Translations under genes and position numbers: made by a program
The notes under the pieces: model-generated
Seen by the model: only the letters and a program-made list of their open reading frames with translations
Told to the model about the DNA's origin: nothing
The model's database searches: none
Source of the DNA: Prevotella sp.
Lineage (GTDB): Bacteria > Bacteroidota > Bacteroidia > Bacteroidales > Bacteroidaceae
Direction: 5' to 3'
DNA length: 64,000 bases
NCBI GenBank assembly: GCA_017623155.1
Contig: JAGAPR010000004.1
Span: 124,001 to 188,000, forward strand
In this document: positions 35,340 through 44,183 of the stretch, piece after piece
Numbering within the stretch: position 1 is the stretch's first letter
Layout: every line of letters starts with the position of its first letter

Positions 35340-35978
35340 ATGAAAGCAATACAAAGCAGTATATTCCGCGCTATATGCGCCATTGCGACAGGAGCGTTGC
35401 TCATAAGATACCCGGACGATACGGCCTTGTGGCTCACGATGGCCGTTGGCGGACTCTTTCTTTTGTCAGGTATAATATCGTGTGTGACTTATCTTTTCAT
35501 AAGAAAGCACACTGATACGGCCATGGTGTTCGATGGCAACGGGCGGGTGATAGCCAGCAACCGTCCCACATTCCCTGTCGTAGGCGTGGGCAGTGTGGCT
35601 TTCGGCTTGCTGCTCGTCATCTCTCCCGCTTCGGTAATCAATTTCCTGTCATATATCCTTGGTGGCATTCTGATACTCGGAGCCATCAACCAGATGCTGA
35701 ACATCATCTCTGTGGGACGACTCGCACGCATCGCCCCGGCTATGTGGATAAGTCCGTCGATAGTGCTCATTATAGGATTAATCGCCCTCATCAAGCCTAT
35801 ATGGATAGCGGGAGCACCGCTTGTAATCATCGGATGGTGCCTGTTGCTGTATGGAGTGACGGAGATTATAAACGAACTGAAAATAAACGCTTACAGAAAA
35901 AAGATTGAACGCTACATGGCCAAAGGGCGCGAACTCGATGCCAACGATGCCGTGGAGATAAATGAAAATGAAGAATAA
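35340..35978 (+). CDS. DUF308 / HdeD-like membrane protein
   Basis: The 212-residue protein has about six hydrophobic segments paired as in HdeD-type DUF308 proteins (8-25, 32-58, 82-100, 103-122, 138-155, 160-178). A C-terminal charged cytoplasmic tail follows (KKIERYMAKGRELDAND onward). HdeD relatives are linked to acid or envelope stress in enterobacteria, and nothing in this sequence shows the function directly. It is a single gene with its own promoter and a terminator. Confidence 0.75.
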   Translation: MKAIQSSIFRAICAIATGALLIRYPDDTALWLTMAVGGLFLLSGIISCVTYLFIRKHTDTAMVFDGNGRVIASNRPTFPVVGVGSVAFGLLLVISPASVINFLSYILGGILILGAINQMLNIISVGRLARIAPAMWISPSIVLIIGLIALIKPIWIAGAPLVIIGWCLLLYGVTEIINELKINAYRKKIERYMAKGRELDANDAVEINENEE

Positions 35979-36030
35979 AGCTGTGTCGATGAGCGCATTA
36001 CCTGCATTACTCATCGACACGACTTTGTTT
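35979..36030. terminator. bidirectional terminator between DUF308 and nuclease genes
   Basis: GTGTCGATGAG (35983-35993) pairs with CTCATCGACAC (36010-36020), and the stem can extend with AAGC/GACTT. The 16-base loop holds a direct repeat GCATTA. The T tract (TTTGTTTTAT) is moderate. The convergent nuclease gene stops at 36030. Confidence 0.7.
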
Positions 36031-36974
36031 TATCTTATCCCCCAATAGTTGTAAGCCACCTTGCTTTCCACATTATTTTCGATATAATCGGGCAGATTGC
36101 AGAAGAAGTCGATGCCGGTCAATGCTTCAAGCTCGTCGATGGTTATCACATAGTCGCGCAGATTGTCGTTTGAGTGGTTGACATTGGTGTGTTCCGCGAA
36201 GAAAGCGAGGGCCGAGTACTGCCCGTTTTCTTTTAGCAACAATGCCATATAATAGTATTTCGGCACAATCATCATTCCTCGAATACGCGTGATAATCTGG
36301 TCTTCGCGGTCTATTGTTCCGCCCTTGCACACGAAAAGAGTGTCGCCGATGTTTTTCGGAGTACAGCTTCTTACTTTCTGTTCCATCACGGCCCACAATC
36401 CGGCATTGAATGCGTTTCGTTGCGGTTGCATGTTTGTCATGTAAAAAGTCTGGTAGTTTGCCTCTTTTGAATATTGTCGGTCGGCGGATGGACAGATGTG
36501 TCCGTGGTCGTATCCCGAGCCGTAAAACAGGTCGCTGCTCCATCTGTATTGCTCCGGCAGTTGCGGGTCGAACGGATATTGCGGCTCGTTTGGGTGATTG
36601 CCGGGATTTGTTTGCGGATTGTATCGTCCGGCATTGCCTTTATATGTGTGCTGTCTGTCGCTGTTGGAGTGGTAATGATCAACCATTATATAACACGACC
36701 AGCGTTGCGACTTCTTCTCCGTATCCCATTCCACGGCATAATTAAGTCCGTATGTGTCGCCCGAATAGTATTTCAGAATGATGCTGTTGCCGCCTTTAAC
36801 CTTTGGAAATTCCGGTCTTGCAAGCTCCGGATTTGCCTTTGTGACGATGTTTTTGTTGTCGTTTCTTGTTGTGTCGATAGGGGTATCGTCATTGTCGTCG
36901 CTGCAAGATAATATAGCAGTAACTGTGATACAGACAGATAAACAGAAAGCCAATCTTTTCAGTTCGTTGTTCAT
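36030..36974 (-). CDS. DNA/RNA non-specific endonuclease, lipoprotein
   Basis: I chose the ATG at 36974 (314 residues, MNNELKRLAFCLSVCITVTA) because it gives a lipoprotein signal with Cys in ILSCSDDN. The longer frame starts inside the neighbouring terminator and upstream of the -7 box. The catalytic domain has the NUC/EndoG-type motif GYDHGHICPSADR (active His in the DRGH-like position), then Asn in FYMTNMQPQRNAFNAGLW. GGTIDREDQ follows. It should be an outer-membrane-anchored nuclease degrading extracellular or periplasmic DNA and RNA. It flanks the TonB-receptor operon. Confidence 0.88.
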   Translation of the reverse strand: MNNELKRLAFCLSVCITVTAILSCSDDNDDTPIDTTRNDNKNIVTKANPELARPEFPKVKGGNSIILKYYSGDTYGLNYAVEWDTEKKSQRWSCYIMVDHYHSNSDRQHTYKGNAGRYNPQTNPGNHPNEPQYPFDPQLPEQYRWSSDLFYGSGYDHGHICPSADRQYSKEANYQTFYMTNMQPQRNAFNAGLWAVMEQKVRSCTPKNIGDTLFVCKGGTIDREDQIITRIRGMMIVPKYYYMALLLKENGQYSALAFFAEHTNVNHSNDNLRDYVITIDELEALTGIDFFCNLPDYIENNVESKVAYNYWGIR

Positions 36975-37003
36975 TTTATTTCGTTTAGATGAATAATAGG
37001 TTA

Positions 37004-37011
37004 CAAAAGTA
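37004..37011 (-). promoter_or_regulatory. -7 box of the lipoprotein nuclease gene
   Basis: On the minus strand this reads TACTTTTG followed by T, 29 bases upstream of the chosen ATG. Confidence 0.55.
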
Positions 37012-37080
37012 ATTGTAATTTTGCAGTACTCCAAATATAATAGGCTTTCTCTTATAAAAAAAAGCAGGCAAATTATTGTA

Positions 37081-37131
37081 TATAAAGAAATCCCGATACA
37101 CATATTCGATGTGTATCGGGATTTCTTTATA
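37081..37131 (-). terminator. terminator after the TonB receptor/lipoprotein operon
   Basis: AAAGAAATCCCGATACACAT pairs perfectly with its complement across a 5-base ATTCG loop, and TAT/ATA extends the stem to 23 bp. It lies 12 bases past the minus-strand stop at 37143 and separates this operon from the nuclease promoter. The A-rich/T-rich arms make it usable in both directions. Confidence 0.88.
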
Positions 37132-37142
37132 TATATACCGTA

Positions 37143-38729
37143 TTATTCAGCGTATGAAATTGCCATTGATTTTATACGGAATTGAGAAGCCGTGCCTTTG
37201 CTGTCATTGGCATTCTTGATGGTAAACTTATTGGTGCCGATGCTTTCAATTTTCACTGTGGCATCGTTGAATGACACAGTTCCGCTCGTGCATGTTACCT
37301 TCTCTTCGGCATTGCATGTTATTCCGTTGTATATATCCACTGTTACTGTGATGGATTTAACGGCTTTGACAGCGTTGATGTCGATTGTATTTTGCGGATA
37401 GATACGGAAAGAACCTCCACCGCCGGTATAATATGCAGGTGCTGTCGCGCCGTCACCTTTGCTGAAAGTGAGCGTCGTTCCGTCTGTCAATGTCAGTGTG
37501 GACAGTGCATTACTGTTTTCCAATCCGAAAGAGTTGGGGTCTACGATAAACGCATTCGGATCTATGTCTGTTCCGGGGGTGTCTCCCGCTTTGCCACTTA
37601 ACAGTTTCAAACTCTTGACCTCCCATGTCACAGACGCGTTGTTGTCGCAAGTGTGACGCAATGCAATAACGACTTTTTTACCGATATAAGCTGCGGGAAT
37701 GTCTATTTTTGTCTCAGTGAAATTGAATGATGTTCCCAATCCGGTAGCACTGAAAGGAAGAACCTCCCATGTCGCAGTATTCACGTCATTGGTATAGTTC
37801 TGGCAGATAAGAATTTCACATTCTTTTGTCAAATCACGGTCTTTTATGTAGTTTATAGCCTGATTGATATTAAGATAAGCGTTCTCTACATCTTTTAACT
37901 CGACTTCGGGACTTACGAGATATGTAACACCTGCTTCATTCGTTTTTGTACCGTCTCCGTTCCAGTCCTTGTATCCTGTTATACATGCGCTTTGGTAATC
38001 AATTGTCCATTTGCAATTACCAAGCGAGGAAACAGATGTGAATGTGCCTAATGCAGTGCTGAAATCCTGATCGATGAACACTCCGTCTTTGGCCGGTGGT
38101 GTGACAGTCACTTCTACTTCACCCTCTTTTACGCTGAGTGATTTTACCTCCCATGTCGACGAATATGACTGACTGCAAGTATGGCGCAATGCTATATAAA
38201 CTTTTCCACCGATATATGTTTGGGGGATATTTATTCCCTTTGTCATGAAAGTGAAACCGCTGTTCAGACCTTCCGTATCATAAGAAAGCTGCTCCCATGT
38301 GGCAGCATTGGCATCTCCGTTGTAATTTTTGCTGATAAGCACGGAGTTATTGGTGTTGATATCACCTTTCTCGTAATTAAGCGCATGGTTTATTTCAATA
38401 TAAGCCTTTTCAGAATTGGTGAGATCTACAGCTTCACTTATCAAGTAAGTCACACCGGCCTGATTATATTTGCTACCACTACCGTCGTAGTCTTTGTATC
38501 CGGTGATGCACGCACTGCTATAATCTATTATCCATGAAATGGCATTATTGCTTCCGCTTTGTGTGAACCCGTCGAGTGAACTGCTGAAATCCTTATTGAG
38601 ATAGATACCATCCGGGAGATTATTTCCTCCCTGACCCGGAATTTCATACGGCTCCGGCACATCCTCACAGCTTGTAAATGTAAATGCAGCCATTGTGATG
38701 GCGAGCATTGAAAATAATATCTTTTTCAT
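37143..38729 (-). CDS. surface lipoprotein with two tandem beta-sandwich repeats (choice-of-anchor/DUF5017-like)
   Basis: The 528-residue protein has a lipoprotein signal (FTFTSCEDVPEPYE, Cys near 21). Two clearly homologous repeats follow at about 43-205 and 218-385. Both contain W(I/T)IDYxSACITGYKD(Y/W), then AGVTYL(I/V)S, NxALNYE or NQAINYI, and a final IALRHTC....(S/V)TWEVKSL(S/K). The third domain (about 400-528) is different and beta-rich (TDGTTLTFSKG, GGGSFRIYPQN). The repeats resemble choice-of-anchor J or DUF5017 ligand-binding folds. It is co-oriented and likely co-transcribed with the DUF5689 lipoprotein and TonB receptor. It probably binds or displays the substrate of that transporter. 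Confidence 0.7.
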   Translation of the reverse strand: MKKILFSMLAITMAAFTFTSCEDVPEPYEIPGQGGNNLPDGIYLNKDFSSSLDGFTQSGSNNAISWIIDYSSACITGYKDYDGSGSKYNQAGVTYLISEAVDLTNSEKAYIEINHALNYEKGDINTNNSVLISKNYNGDANAATWEQLSYDTEGLNSGFTFMTKGINIPQTYIGGKVYIALRHTCSQSYSSTWEVKSLSVKEGEVEVTVTPPAKDGVFIDQDFSTALGTFTSVSSLGNCKWTIDYQSACITGYKDWNGDGTKTNEAGVTYLVSPEVELKDVENAYLNINQAINYIKDRDLTKECEILICQNYTNDVNTATWEVLPFSATGLGTSFNFTETKIDIPAAYIGKKVVIALRHTCDNNASVTWEVKSLKLLSGKAGDTPGTDIDPNAFIVDPNSFGLENSNALSTLTLTDGTTLTFSKGDGATAPAYYTGGGGSFRIYPQNTIDINAVKAVKSITVTVDIYNGITCNAEEKVTCTSGTVSFNDATVKIESIGTNKFTIKNANDSKGTASQFRIKSMAISYAE

Positions 38730-38774
38730 ATATGTTGTTGTTTTTATAATGTTTATAATTGTTATGATACATAA

Positions 38775-39722
38775 TTAATTACCGCTTTCATTGTGAAAAA
38801 CGCCTACATCGCTACCTTCGCGCAGCAGTATCTGCCATGTATATCCGTAGCGTCCGGGGTCGTTGGCATAGATAGTGAATATACCGGTGAGGTTTATTTT
38901 CTCAACAGGCATCACTTGTGCGGCGAAATCGGCGTATGTACTTGAGCGGACAACGAAAGCTCCGTAGCTGCCGTTCATGGGCACATTACCCACATTGTCG
39001 TTCTCATCCTTAAATATTCTGATGTTGCGGCTCACTCCGTTGCCTGCGTCTTTCTCGGCTTCGCTGGCCCAAACCTTTACACCGTCGGCATCGGCCATCT
39101 TCACTCCTTTGACAGTCATCAGCTTGCCGCGGCACGCTTTAACGTAGTTTGCGTCCTGCATGCGTGTAACGTCAAACTCTTCCGGCTCCACGACTTCAGT
39201 CTTTGAGGGATTTACGAACTTGAAATGACGTTGCCATAACACGCGACTCATGCGGCTGGGGAAAGTCTTTCCCGATGAGTTTGTGTAAGAAACGCCGATT
39301 TGCGGCTGGTTTCCGTAAAGGCCGATATGCAGTCCTTTCAGGTCGACAAGGATTTCCTTGCCCACGGGCAGATAGCCGTACAGACCGCCTTGTGCTATGC
39401 AAATGAGAACAGCACCCGTGGCATCTTTCACTGCTATCTCATTATATATATTGCCTTCAACATCGTTTCCGGTGACAACAACCTTGATTTGTACGTCGTC
39501 TTTGATGAGTACGGTATCGTTGGCGTTTGTCATTGGCTCGACATATCGTTGCAAAAGTTCGGCAACCGTGATGACGTTTGTCTCTTTGATATTGGCGTTT
39601 CCGTATGCGTTTTGAGTGTCGGGAGCGTCCCAATCGGTGTCAAATCCGAAATCTTCGCCACCCATACATCCTGTCATGACAGCACAGGCAAATGCCATAA
39701 TGATATATTTAATCTTTTTCAT
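38775..39722 (-). CDS. DUF5689-family lipoprotein
   Basis: I chose the Met at 39722 (315 residues, MKKIKYIIMAFACAVMTGC) for its lipobox MTGC, while the frame opens three codons earlier. The mature protein shows two OB-like beta domains: ITVAELLQRYVEP..VLIKDDVQIKVVVTGNDVEGNI with YGYLPVGKEILVDLKGLHIG, and KLMTVKGVKMAD to INLTGIFTIYAND. This matches my memory of DUF5689. OB-type domains often bind oligosaccharide or nucleic acid. It lies 14 bases after the TonB receptor gene, where the SusD-type partner would normally be, and may serve as the receptor's surface lipoprotein. Confidence 0.75.
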   Translation of the reverse strand: MKKIKYIIMAFACAVMTGCMGGEDFGFDTDWDAPDTQNAYGNANIKETNVITVAELLQRYVEPMTNANDTVLIKDDVQIKVVVTGNDVEGNIYNEIAVKDATGAVLICIAQGGLYGYLPVGKEILVDLKGLHIGLYGNQPQIGVSYTNSSGKTFPSRMSRVLWQRHFKFVNPSKTEVVEPEEFDVTRMQDANYVKACRGKLMTVKGVKMADADGVKVWASEAEKDAGNGVSRNIRIFKDENDNVGNVPMNGSYGAFVVRSSTYADFAAQVMPVEKINLTGIFTIYANDPGRYGYTWQILLREGSDVGVFHNESGN

Positions 39723-39736
39723 ATTCGTCAACCGTT

Positions 39737-42289
39737 TTAGAATTTATATGTAATGTTGAGCATTCCGTTTGTTCCGTAAGCGTAGAATTTCATCGGGTTC
39801 TGTGAGAAACGGTATGTACGTGTGTTTCCGCTCTGCGTGTAGTCGCTTCGGCTTTGCTCATATCCGCCTGTGACAATATCGCGATTGTTCAGCACGTTGG
39901 TGATCATGAGGTTGATAGACAGCGAGCCTTTTTTCAGATAAATGCTGCGACCGATAGACGCATCGAGCATAAATCCACCCTTGCCTTCCTGTTGGTCGAG
40001 CACGCCCGGAAGTATATTGTCGTTTCCATCGAATATTTTGAAGCCGGCGTCCTGTCGGTTTCTCAGTGAACTTTCATATCTGTAGCTCGGTGAGTAAGAC
40101 AAGTATATGCGGTCGTAGTAGTTTCCGTTCAGGTCGATATACCAGCCGTTGGAGTGATAGCTCAGCCCGAGGCTCATTGCTGTGAGCGGTGTTCCGTTCT
40201 CGCGCATATCCTTGTTGTAGCAAATCTCGTCGATATACTTGGCCGAAGTGGAGTTCATGTATCGCACGTTTGAGTTGTTCGTATACTTGGCTTCACTAAT
40301 CTGGCCGAGCAGTTTGACGCTGAATGCATTGTTAATCTTGATGTTTGCGCCGAGTTCGGCTCCGTAATACTCTTTCTCTACATCCGTGAACGAGATATAT
40401 GTGAATGAGTTTACGTCGTCATAATAGAAGTTCTGCCATTCCGTTCCATCAGTGATTTTAGAGTAATATCCGCTGAGTGACAGGTTTAGCCATGAAGAAC
40501 GCAGCTGATAACCCACTTCGGCAGAGAATACTTTTTCGTTTTTCAGATTAGTAACGAAGTCGTTATTTATCTCTGGAGCGGCGAAAGCTGTAGACGGGGT
40601 TGGCGTGCGCCACTCGTATCCCACACCGAGAGCCACCGTGTTTCCGCGTCCGAGATTGATGTTTGCACCGGCTTTCGCTCCTCCGTCAAGGAAGCGTGCC
40701 GTGCCGCTCTTGCCGTAAGAGTTGTTCTTTGCCAGTCCGTTGCGCATTTTACCGTCGCGTTGCATCGACGTTGCACCGACTCTTCCGCTCAGGAAAGCGT
40801 GTATTGATTTTACGTTGGCCTTGTATGTTGCCCATACGTTGGCTTTGTCGACGAGTATGTTGTAGTTGTATCCGAATTTGTCTCCTTCGCGAACTTCGGC
40901 GTTGGGGTTGTTCAAATCATACTGTACTTCGTCCGATCCCGTGGGATAAGTGCCCAGTGCGTAACTGTTGATGTTATGATATATGTTTGCTCCGAGCAGG
41001 TCTTCCATCGTCTGATAGTGCATACCCTTTGTCGTAGACAGTGTCACGCCGAGGTCGAGTTGCGAGTTTTTCGTAAGCTCAGTTTTAAGTGCCGACGAGA
41101 GGTTTAAAACCAGTTGGTCGTTGTTTTTGGCCTGTATATAATACATGGCATCCTTTCCTTGTGCGGCGAGCTGTTGGTTGTTGAAATACAGCCTGTCCCA
41201 GTTTATCTGCCGATTAGCCTTTGAGGCAGTCCAGAAGTCGTATGCCGTCTGCCAGTCAGCAAGGTTTTGTTCCGTGCGGTTGTTCACGTCTGTCTCGTCC
41301 CATACATTGTAAAAACTCGACGGAAGGTTTTTCCAGTAGTTGGGATGCGGGTTGTCCGAGTTGCTGTAATTCAGTTTGGTACTCTTGTAGTGACTGTATT
41401 TCCCGCTCAGTGCCGTTGTCAGTTTCATGTGCTCATTGATGTTGTAGTCCCATGTAAGGAGTGCAGTCGGAGCATAATCGTTCACTATTCGCGAGTTTCT
41501 TTTCTTGCCGTTCTGGTATCCCCAGTTCGGGTTGTAGTAGCGGTCGTTGGCCAGCCAATATGCCTCGTCGGTGGCAGCGCCTTGCGATGCGCGTTCTGTC
41601 GGGTTACCCCATGTCACCAATGATATCGTGTGCTGGTCGTTAATGATTTTCTCCACGCCGAGGAAATACGACAGAGAGTTGTAGAATGTGCCTTCCACAT
41701 ATCCTCTGTTGGCCCAGCGATACATCACTCCGGCCGAGTAAGCCCAGCCGTTTGCGTTCACTCCCGAGTTGTAAGTGTATCCTCCGCGCAACGTGTAGCT
41801 GCGGTTGGCCGCGCTCAATGTGAGTCGATGTCCGGTAGGTTGCGATGACGGGCGGAAGTTATAATTGTTCGAGCCGCCCATTGCCGACATTGAGAAGTTG
41901 TTGGCCTCGAACGGCAAAGAAAACTCCATGTTGCGCGTTTGTGCGTTCAGACCGCCTATCATGGAGTAGCGAAACTGGCCCGACTCAATGTCGTTCATCG
42001 GTGCTCCGTTGATATAAATTTCGTTATACTTTTGGTTAAAAGCCCGGTATCGGAACCTTACCGGACTGAAAAGATAACCCACCTGACTGGCGTATAGATT
42101 GCTGTTAGAGTTGATGATAGTCACATTTTGCGACATGTCATCGTCCTCTCCAAGCTGCGCCTCGGTAAAAGTGAAAGCTGATTCTCCCGTGTCGACAGGC
42201 TTTTGCCCTTCTGTCTCTGTCGTTTTTTGGGCAAAGGCTGTTGCCGAACAGCAGATGGCTATCATTGCTAATCTTAGCTTCTTCTGCAT
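39737..42289 (-). CDS. TonB-dependent outer-membrane receptor
   Basis: The 850-residue protein has a signal peptide (ICCSATAFAQ). A plug-like segment is NVTIINSNSNLYASQVGYLF then FRYRAFNQKYNEIYINGAPMNDI with GQFRYSMIGGLNAQTRNMEF. A long beta-barrel with Tyr/Asn-rich strands ends in GMLNITYKF. There is no carboxypeptidase-regulatory N-domain and no obvious TonB box, so it is shorter than classic SusC. It heads the minus-strand operon with a DUF5689 lipoprotein and a repeat lipoprotein. Secreted nucleases flank both ends, which makes a nucleic-acid-derived substrate plausible. Confidence 0.85.
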   Translation of the reverse strand: MQKKLRLAMIAICCSATAFAQKTTETEGQKPVDTGESAFTFTEAQLGEDDDMSQNVTIINSNSNLYASQVGYLFSPVRFRYRAFNQKYNEIYINGAPMNDIESGQFRYSMIGGLNAQTRNMEFSLPFEANNFSMSAMGGSNNYNFRPSSQPTGHRLTLSAANRSYTLRGGYTYNSGVNANGWAYSAGVMYRWANRGYVEGTFYNSLSYFLGVEKIINDQHTISLVTWGNPTERASQGAATDEAYWLANDRYYNPNWGYQNGKKRNSRIVNDYAPTALLTWDYNINEHMKLTTALSGKYSHYKSTKLNYSNSDNPHPNYWKNLPSSFYNVWDETDVNNRTEQNLADWQTAYDFWTASKANRQINWDRLYFNNQQLAAQGKDAMYYIQAKNNDQLVLNLSSALKTELTKNSQLDLGVTLSTTKGMHYQTMEDLLGANIYHNINSYALGTYPTGSDEVQYDLNNPNAEVREGDKFGYNYNILVDKANVWATYKANVKSIHAFLSGRVGATSMQRDGKMRNGLAKNNSYGKSGTARFLDGGAKAGANINLGRGNTVALGVGYEWRTPTPSTAFAAPEINNDFVTNLKNEKVFSAEVGYQLRSSWLNLSLSGYYSKITDGTEWQNFYYDDVNSFTYISFTDVEKEYYGAELGANIKINNAFSVKLLGQISEAKYTNNSNVRYMNSTSAKYIDEICYNKDMRENGTPLTAMSLGLSYHSNGWYIDLNGNYYDRIYLSYSPSYRYESSLRNRQDAGFKIFDGNDNILPGVLDQQEGKGGFMLDASIGRSIYLKKGSLSINLMITNVLNNRDIVTGGYEQSRSDYTQSGNTRTYRFSQNPMKFYAYGTNGMLNITYKF

Positions 42290-42445
42290 AATAGGTAAAT
42301 TTTATTTGTTCATATTTTCGCTACAAAGTAAGTAAATAAAACCGATATAATAGAATAAATGTATGATAAATTTAGATTAAAAAACGCAGAAAAAGGCTTT
42401 TTTGTCATTTTATTTACCGATATTTGCATTAAAATAGATACAACT

Positions 42446-43501
42446 ATGAACAGATTTATTTCATCATTGGCGTTTCTGCTTGTTTTTGTATGTAGCGGAA
42501 CGCAGGCACAGGAGAAGAAATTCTCCGTTTATGCGGTTGGTTTTTACAACCTTGAAAACCTTTTCGACACTTGTCATGACGAGGGAAAACGCGACTACGA
42601 TTTCCTTCCGGACGGGGCTTATAAGTGGAACGGACGCAAGTATGTGCACAAACTTGACAACCTTGCCCGCGTGCTTGCTGACATGGGTACCGACGTTTTG
42701 CCAAAATCGGTGGGCTGCGCAGTGATAGGAGTGAGCGAGGTAGAAAACTCAAAGGTGCTCGATGACCTCACGGCTCGCAAGCCGCTTGCCGACCGAGGAT
42801 ACAAGTATTGCCATATAGAAGGCCCCGACCGCCGCGGAGTAGACTGTGCGTTGCTCTACAATCCACGGCTTTTCACGGTGCGCGATGTGAAACTTGTGCC
42901 ATACGTGCAGGCTCTTGAGAAAGACAGTGCTTACCATACGCGCGGTTTTCTCACCGTCAGCGGCACTTTGGCGGGCGAGCATGTCACGGTGGTGGTGAAC
43001 CATCTGCCCAGTCGGTTTAACGGCTCTTTCTATCGCGAGCAGGGCGGCCGTCAGCTGCGTGCGTTGAAAGACTCGCTCATCCGTGAGGATCCGGAAGTTA
43101 AAGTATTTGTCATGGGCGACATGAACGACGACCCGATGGACAAGTCGATGGCTGTGGAACTCGGCGCGAAGCGTGAGATAAAGGATGTTGGAGACGGGGA
43201 TATGTATAACCCTTGGTGGAACGTACTCGTGAAAGAAGGCCGCGGAACACTGATGTATAACGGCGCATGGAACCTCTTTGACCAGATAATCATGTCGCCC
43301 TCTTTGCTCTGTCGCGACGGAAAGAAAGACTACTCCACACTGAAATATTTTAAGCATCAGATATTCAGACGCGACTATCTCTTCCAGCAGACGGGCAAAT
43401 ACAAGGGTAATCCGTTGCGCACACATGCGGGCGGAGTGTGGCTCGACGGTTATAGCGACCACCTGCCTACTGTTGTTTACTTGGTGAAAGAACAGAAGTG
43501 A
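42446..43501 (+). CDS. secreted endonuclease/exonuclease/phosphatase-fold protein
   Basis: I chose the ATG at 42446 (351 residues) because MNRFISSLAFLLVFVCSGTQAQ is a complete signal peptide. The earlier frame start at 42359 has none. EEP-fold motifs are FYNLENLFD near 35, VIGVSEVENS (metal-binding Glu), GVDCALLYNP, VVNHLPSR (catalytic His), GDMNDDP (Asp/Asn pair), LFDQIIMS and GYSDHLPTVVY (final Asp-His). It should cleave phosphodiester or phosphomonoester bonds in exported DNA, RNA or nucleotides. The gene is divergent from the TonB receptor gene with about 155 bases between starts. Confidence 0.85.
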   Translation: MNRFISSLAFLLVFVCSGTQAQEKKFSVYAVGFYNLENLFDTCHDEGKRDYDFLPDGAYKWNGRKYVHKLDNLARVLADMGTDVLPKSVGCAVIGVSEVENSKVLDDLTARKPLADRGYKYCHIEGPDRRGVDCALLYNPRLFTVRDVKLVPYVQALEKDSAYHTRGFLTVSGTLAGEHVTVVVNHLPSRFNGSFYREQGGRQLRALKDSLIREDPEVKVFVMGDMNDDPMDKSMAVELGAKREIKDVGDGDMYNPWWNVLVKEGRGTLMYNGAWNLFDQIIMSPSLLCRDGKKDYSTLKYFKHQIFRRDYLFQQTGKYKGNPLRTHAGGVWLDGYSDHLPTVVYLVKEQK

Positions 43502-43521
43502 CGCTGAAAAGACGTGCAGGA

Positions 43522-44100
43522 ATGAATATAGAGACACATCCTTTCACTCCTTTTCTTCCGCCGGATGCGTGCCTGCTTATGCTCGGAACGTTTCCGCCGG
43601 CAGAAAAACGGTGGTGCATGCCGTTCTATTATCCCAACTATCTGAACGATATGTGGCGCATTTTCGGCATTTGTTTTTTTGACGACAAGACTCATTTTGT
43701 AATCGAGTCGGAAAAGCGATTTGACCTTGATGCCATCATCCCGTTTCTGAAAAATAAGAGGATAGCGCTCTTCGACACGGCCCAAAAGGTGTGTCGCACG
43801 AGAAACACGGCTTCTGACAAGGATTTGGAAATCATAGAACGGGCCGACCTCGACGGTATGCTCGGTGCCCTGCCTGAGTGTCGTGCCGTTGTCACGGCCG
43901 GACAATTGGCCACCGACACGTTCTGTTCCCATTACGGCATATCCGCTCCCAAGGTGGGCGAGTATGCCGTATTTCATTTTCATGAGCGCGAAATACGCCT
44001 CTACCGCATGCCGAGTTCGTCGCGGGCATATCCGATGCGGGCCGAGCGCAAGGCAGAGTTTTATAATAAGGTGTTCGCCTTTCTCGGGCTCACCGAGTGA
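43522..44100 (+). CDS. uracil-DNA glycosylase-family protein
   Basis: I chose the ATG at 43522 (192 residues, MNIETHPFTPFLPPDACLLM). The frame opens at a GTG overlapping the upstream stop. Motif A-like LMLGTFPPAEKRWCMPFYYP near 19 and the motif B-like MPSSSRAYPMRAERKAEFY near 170 match the UDG superfamily pattern (GTFPP and PSSS.A). The motif A catalytic Asp/Asn is not obvious, so this may be an atypical member. It presumably excises deaminated or mismatched bases, or only binds DNA. It follows the nuclease gene by 20 bases and precedes uridine kinase. Confidence 0.72.
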   Translation: MNIETHPFTPFLPPDACLLMLGTFPPAEKRWCMPFYYPNYLNDMWRIFGICFFDDKTHFVIESEKRFDLDAIIPFLKNKRIALFDTAQKVCRTRNTASDKDLEIIERADLDGMLGALPECRAVVTAGQLATDTFCSHYGISAPKVGEYAVFHFHEREIRLYRMPSSSRAYPMRAERKAEFYNKVFAFLGLTE

Positions 44101-44183
44101 GAAAGTATGTGGTTCAGACTGTAATTTCCGTTTGAAAAAGCAGCGATAAAGCGATAAAAACATATTGAAAACAACCTGAAACA

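Noticed and set aside
36975..37103. Upstream extension of the lipoprotein nuclease to 37103
   Set aside because: The extension would start inside the strong terminator at 37081-37131 and upstream of the -7 box, and it hides the lipoprotein signal that begins at 36974.
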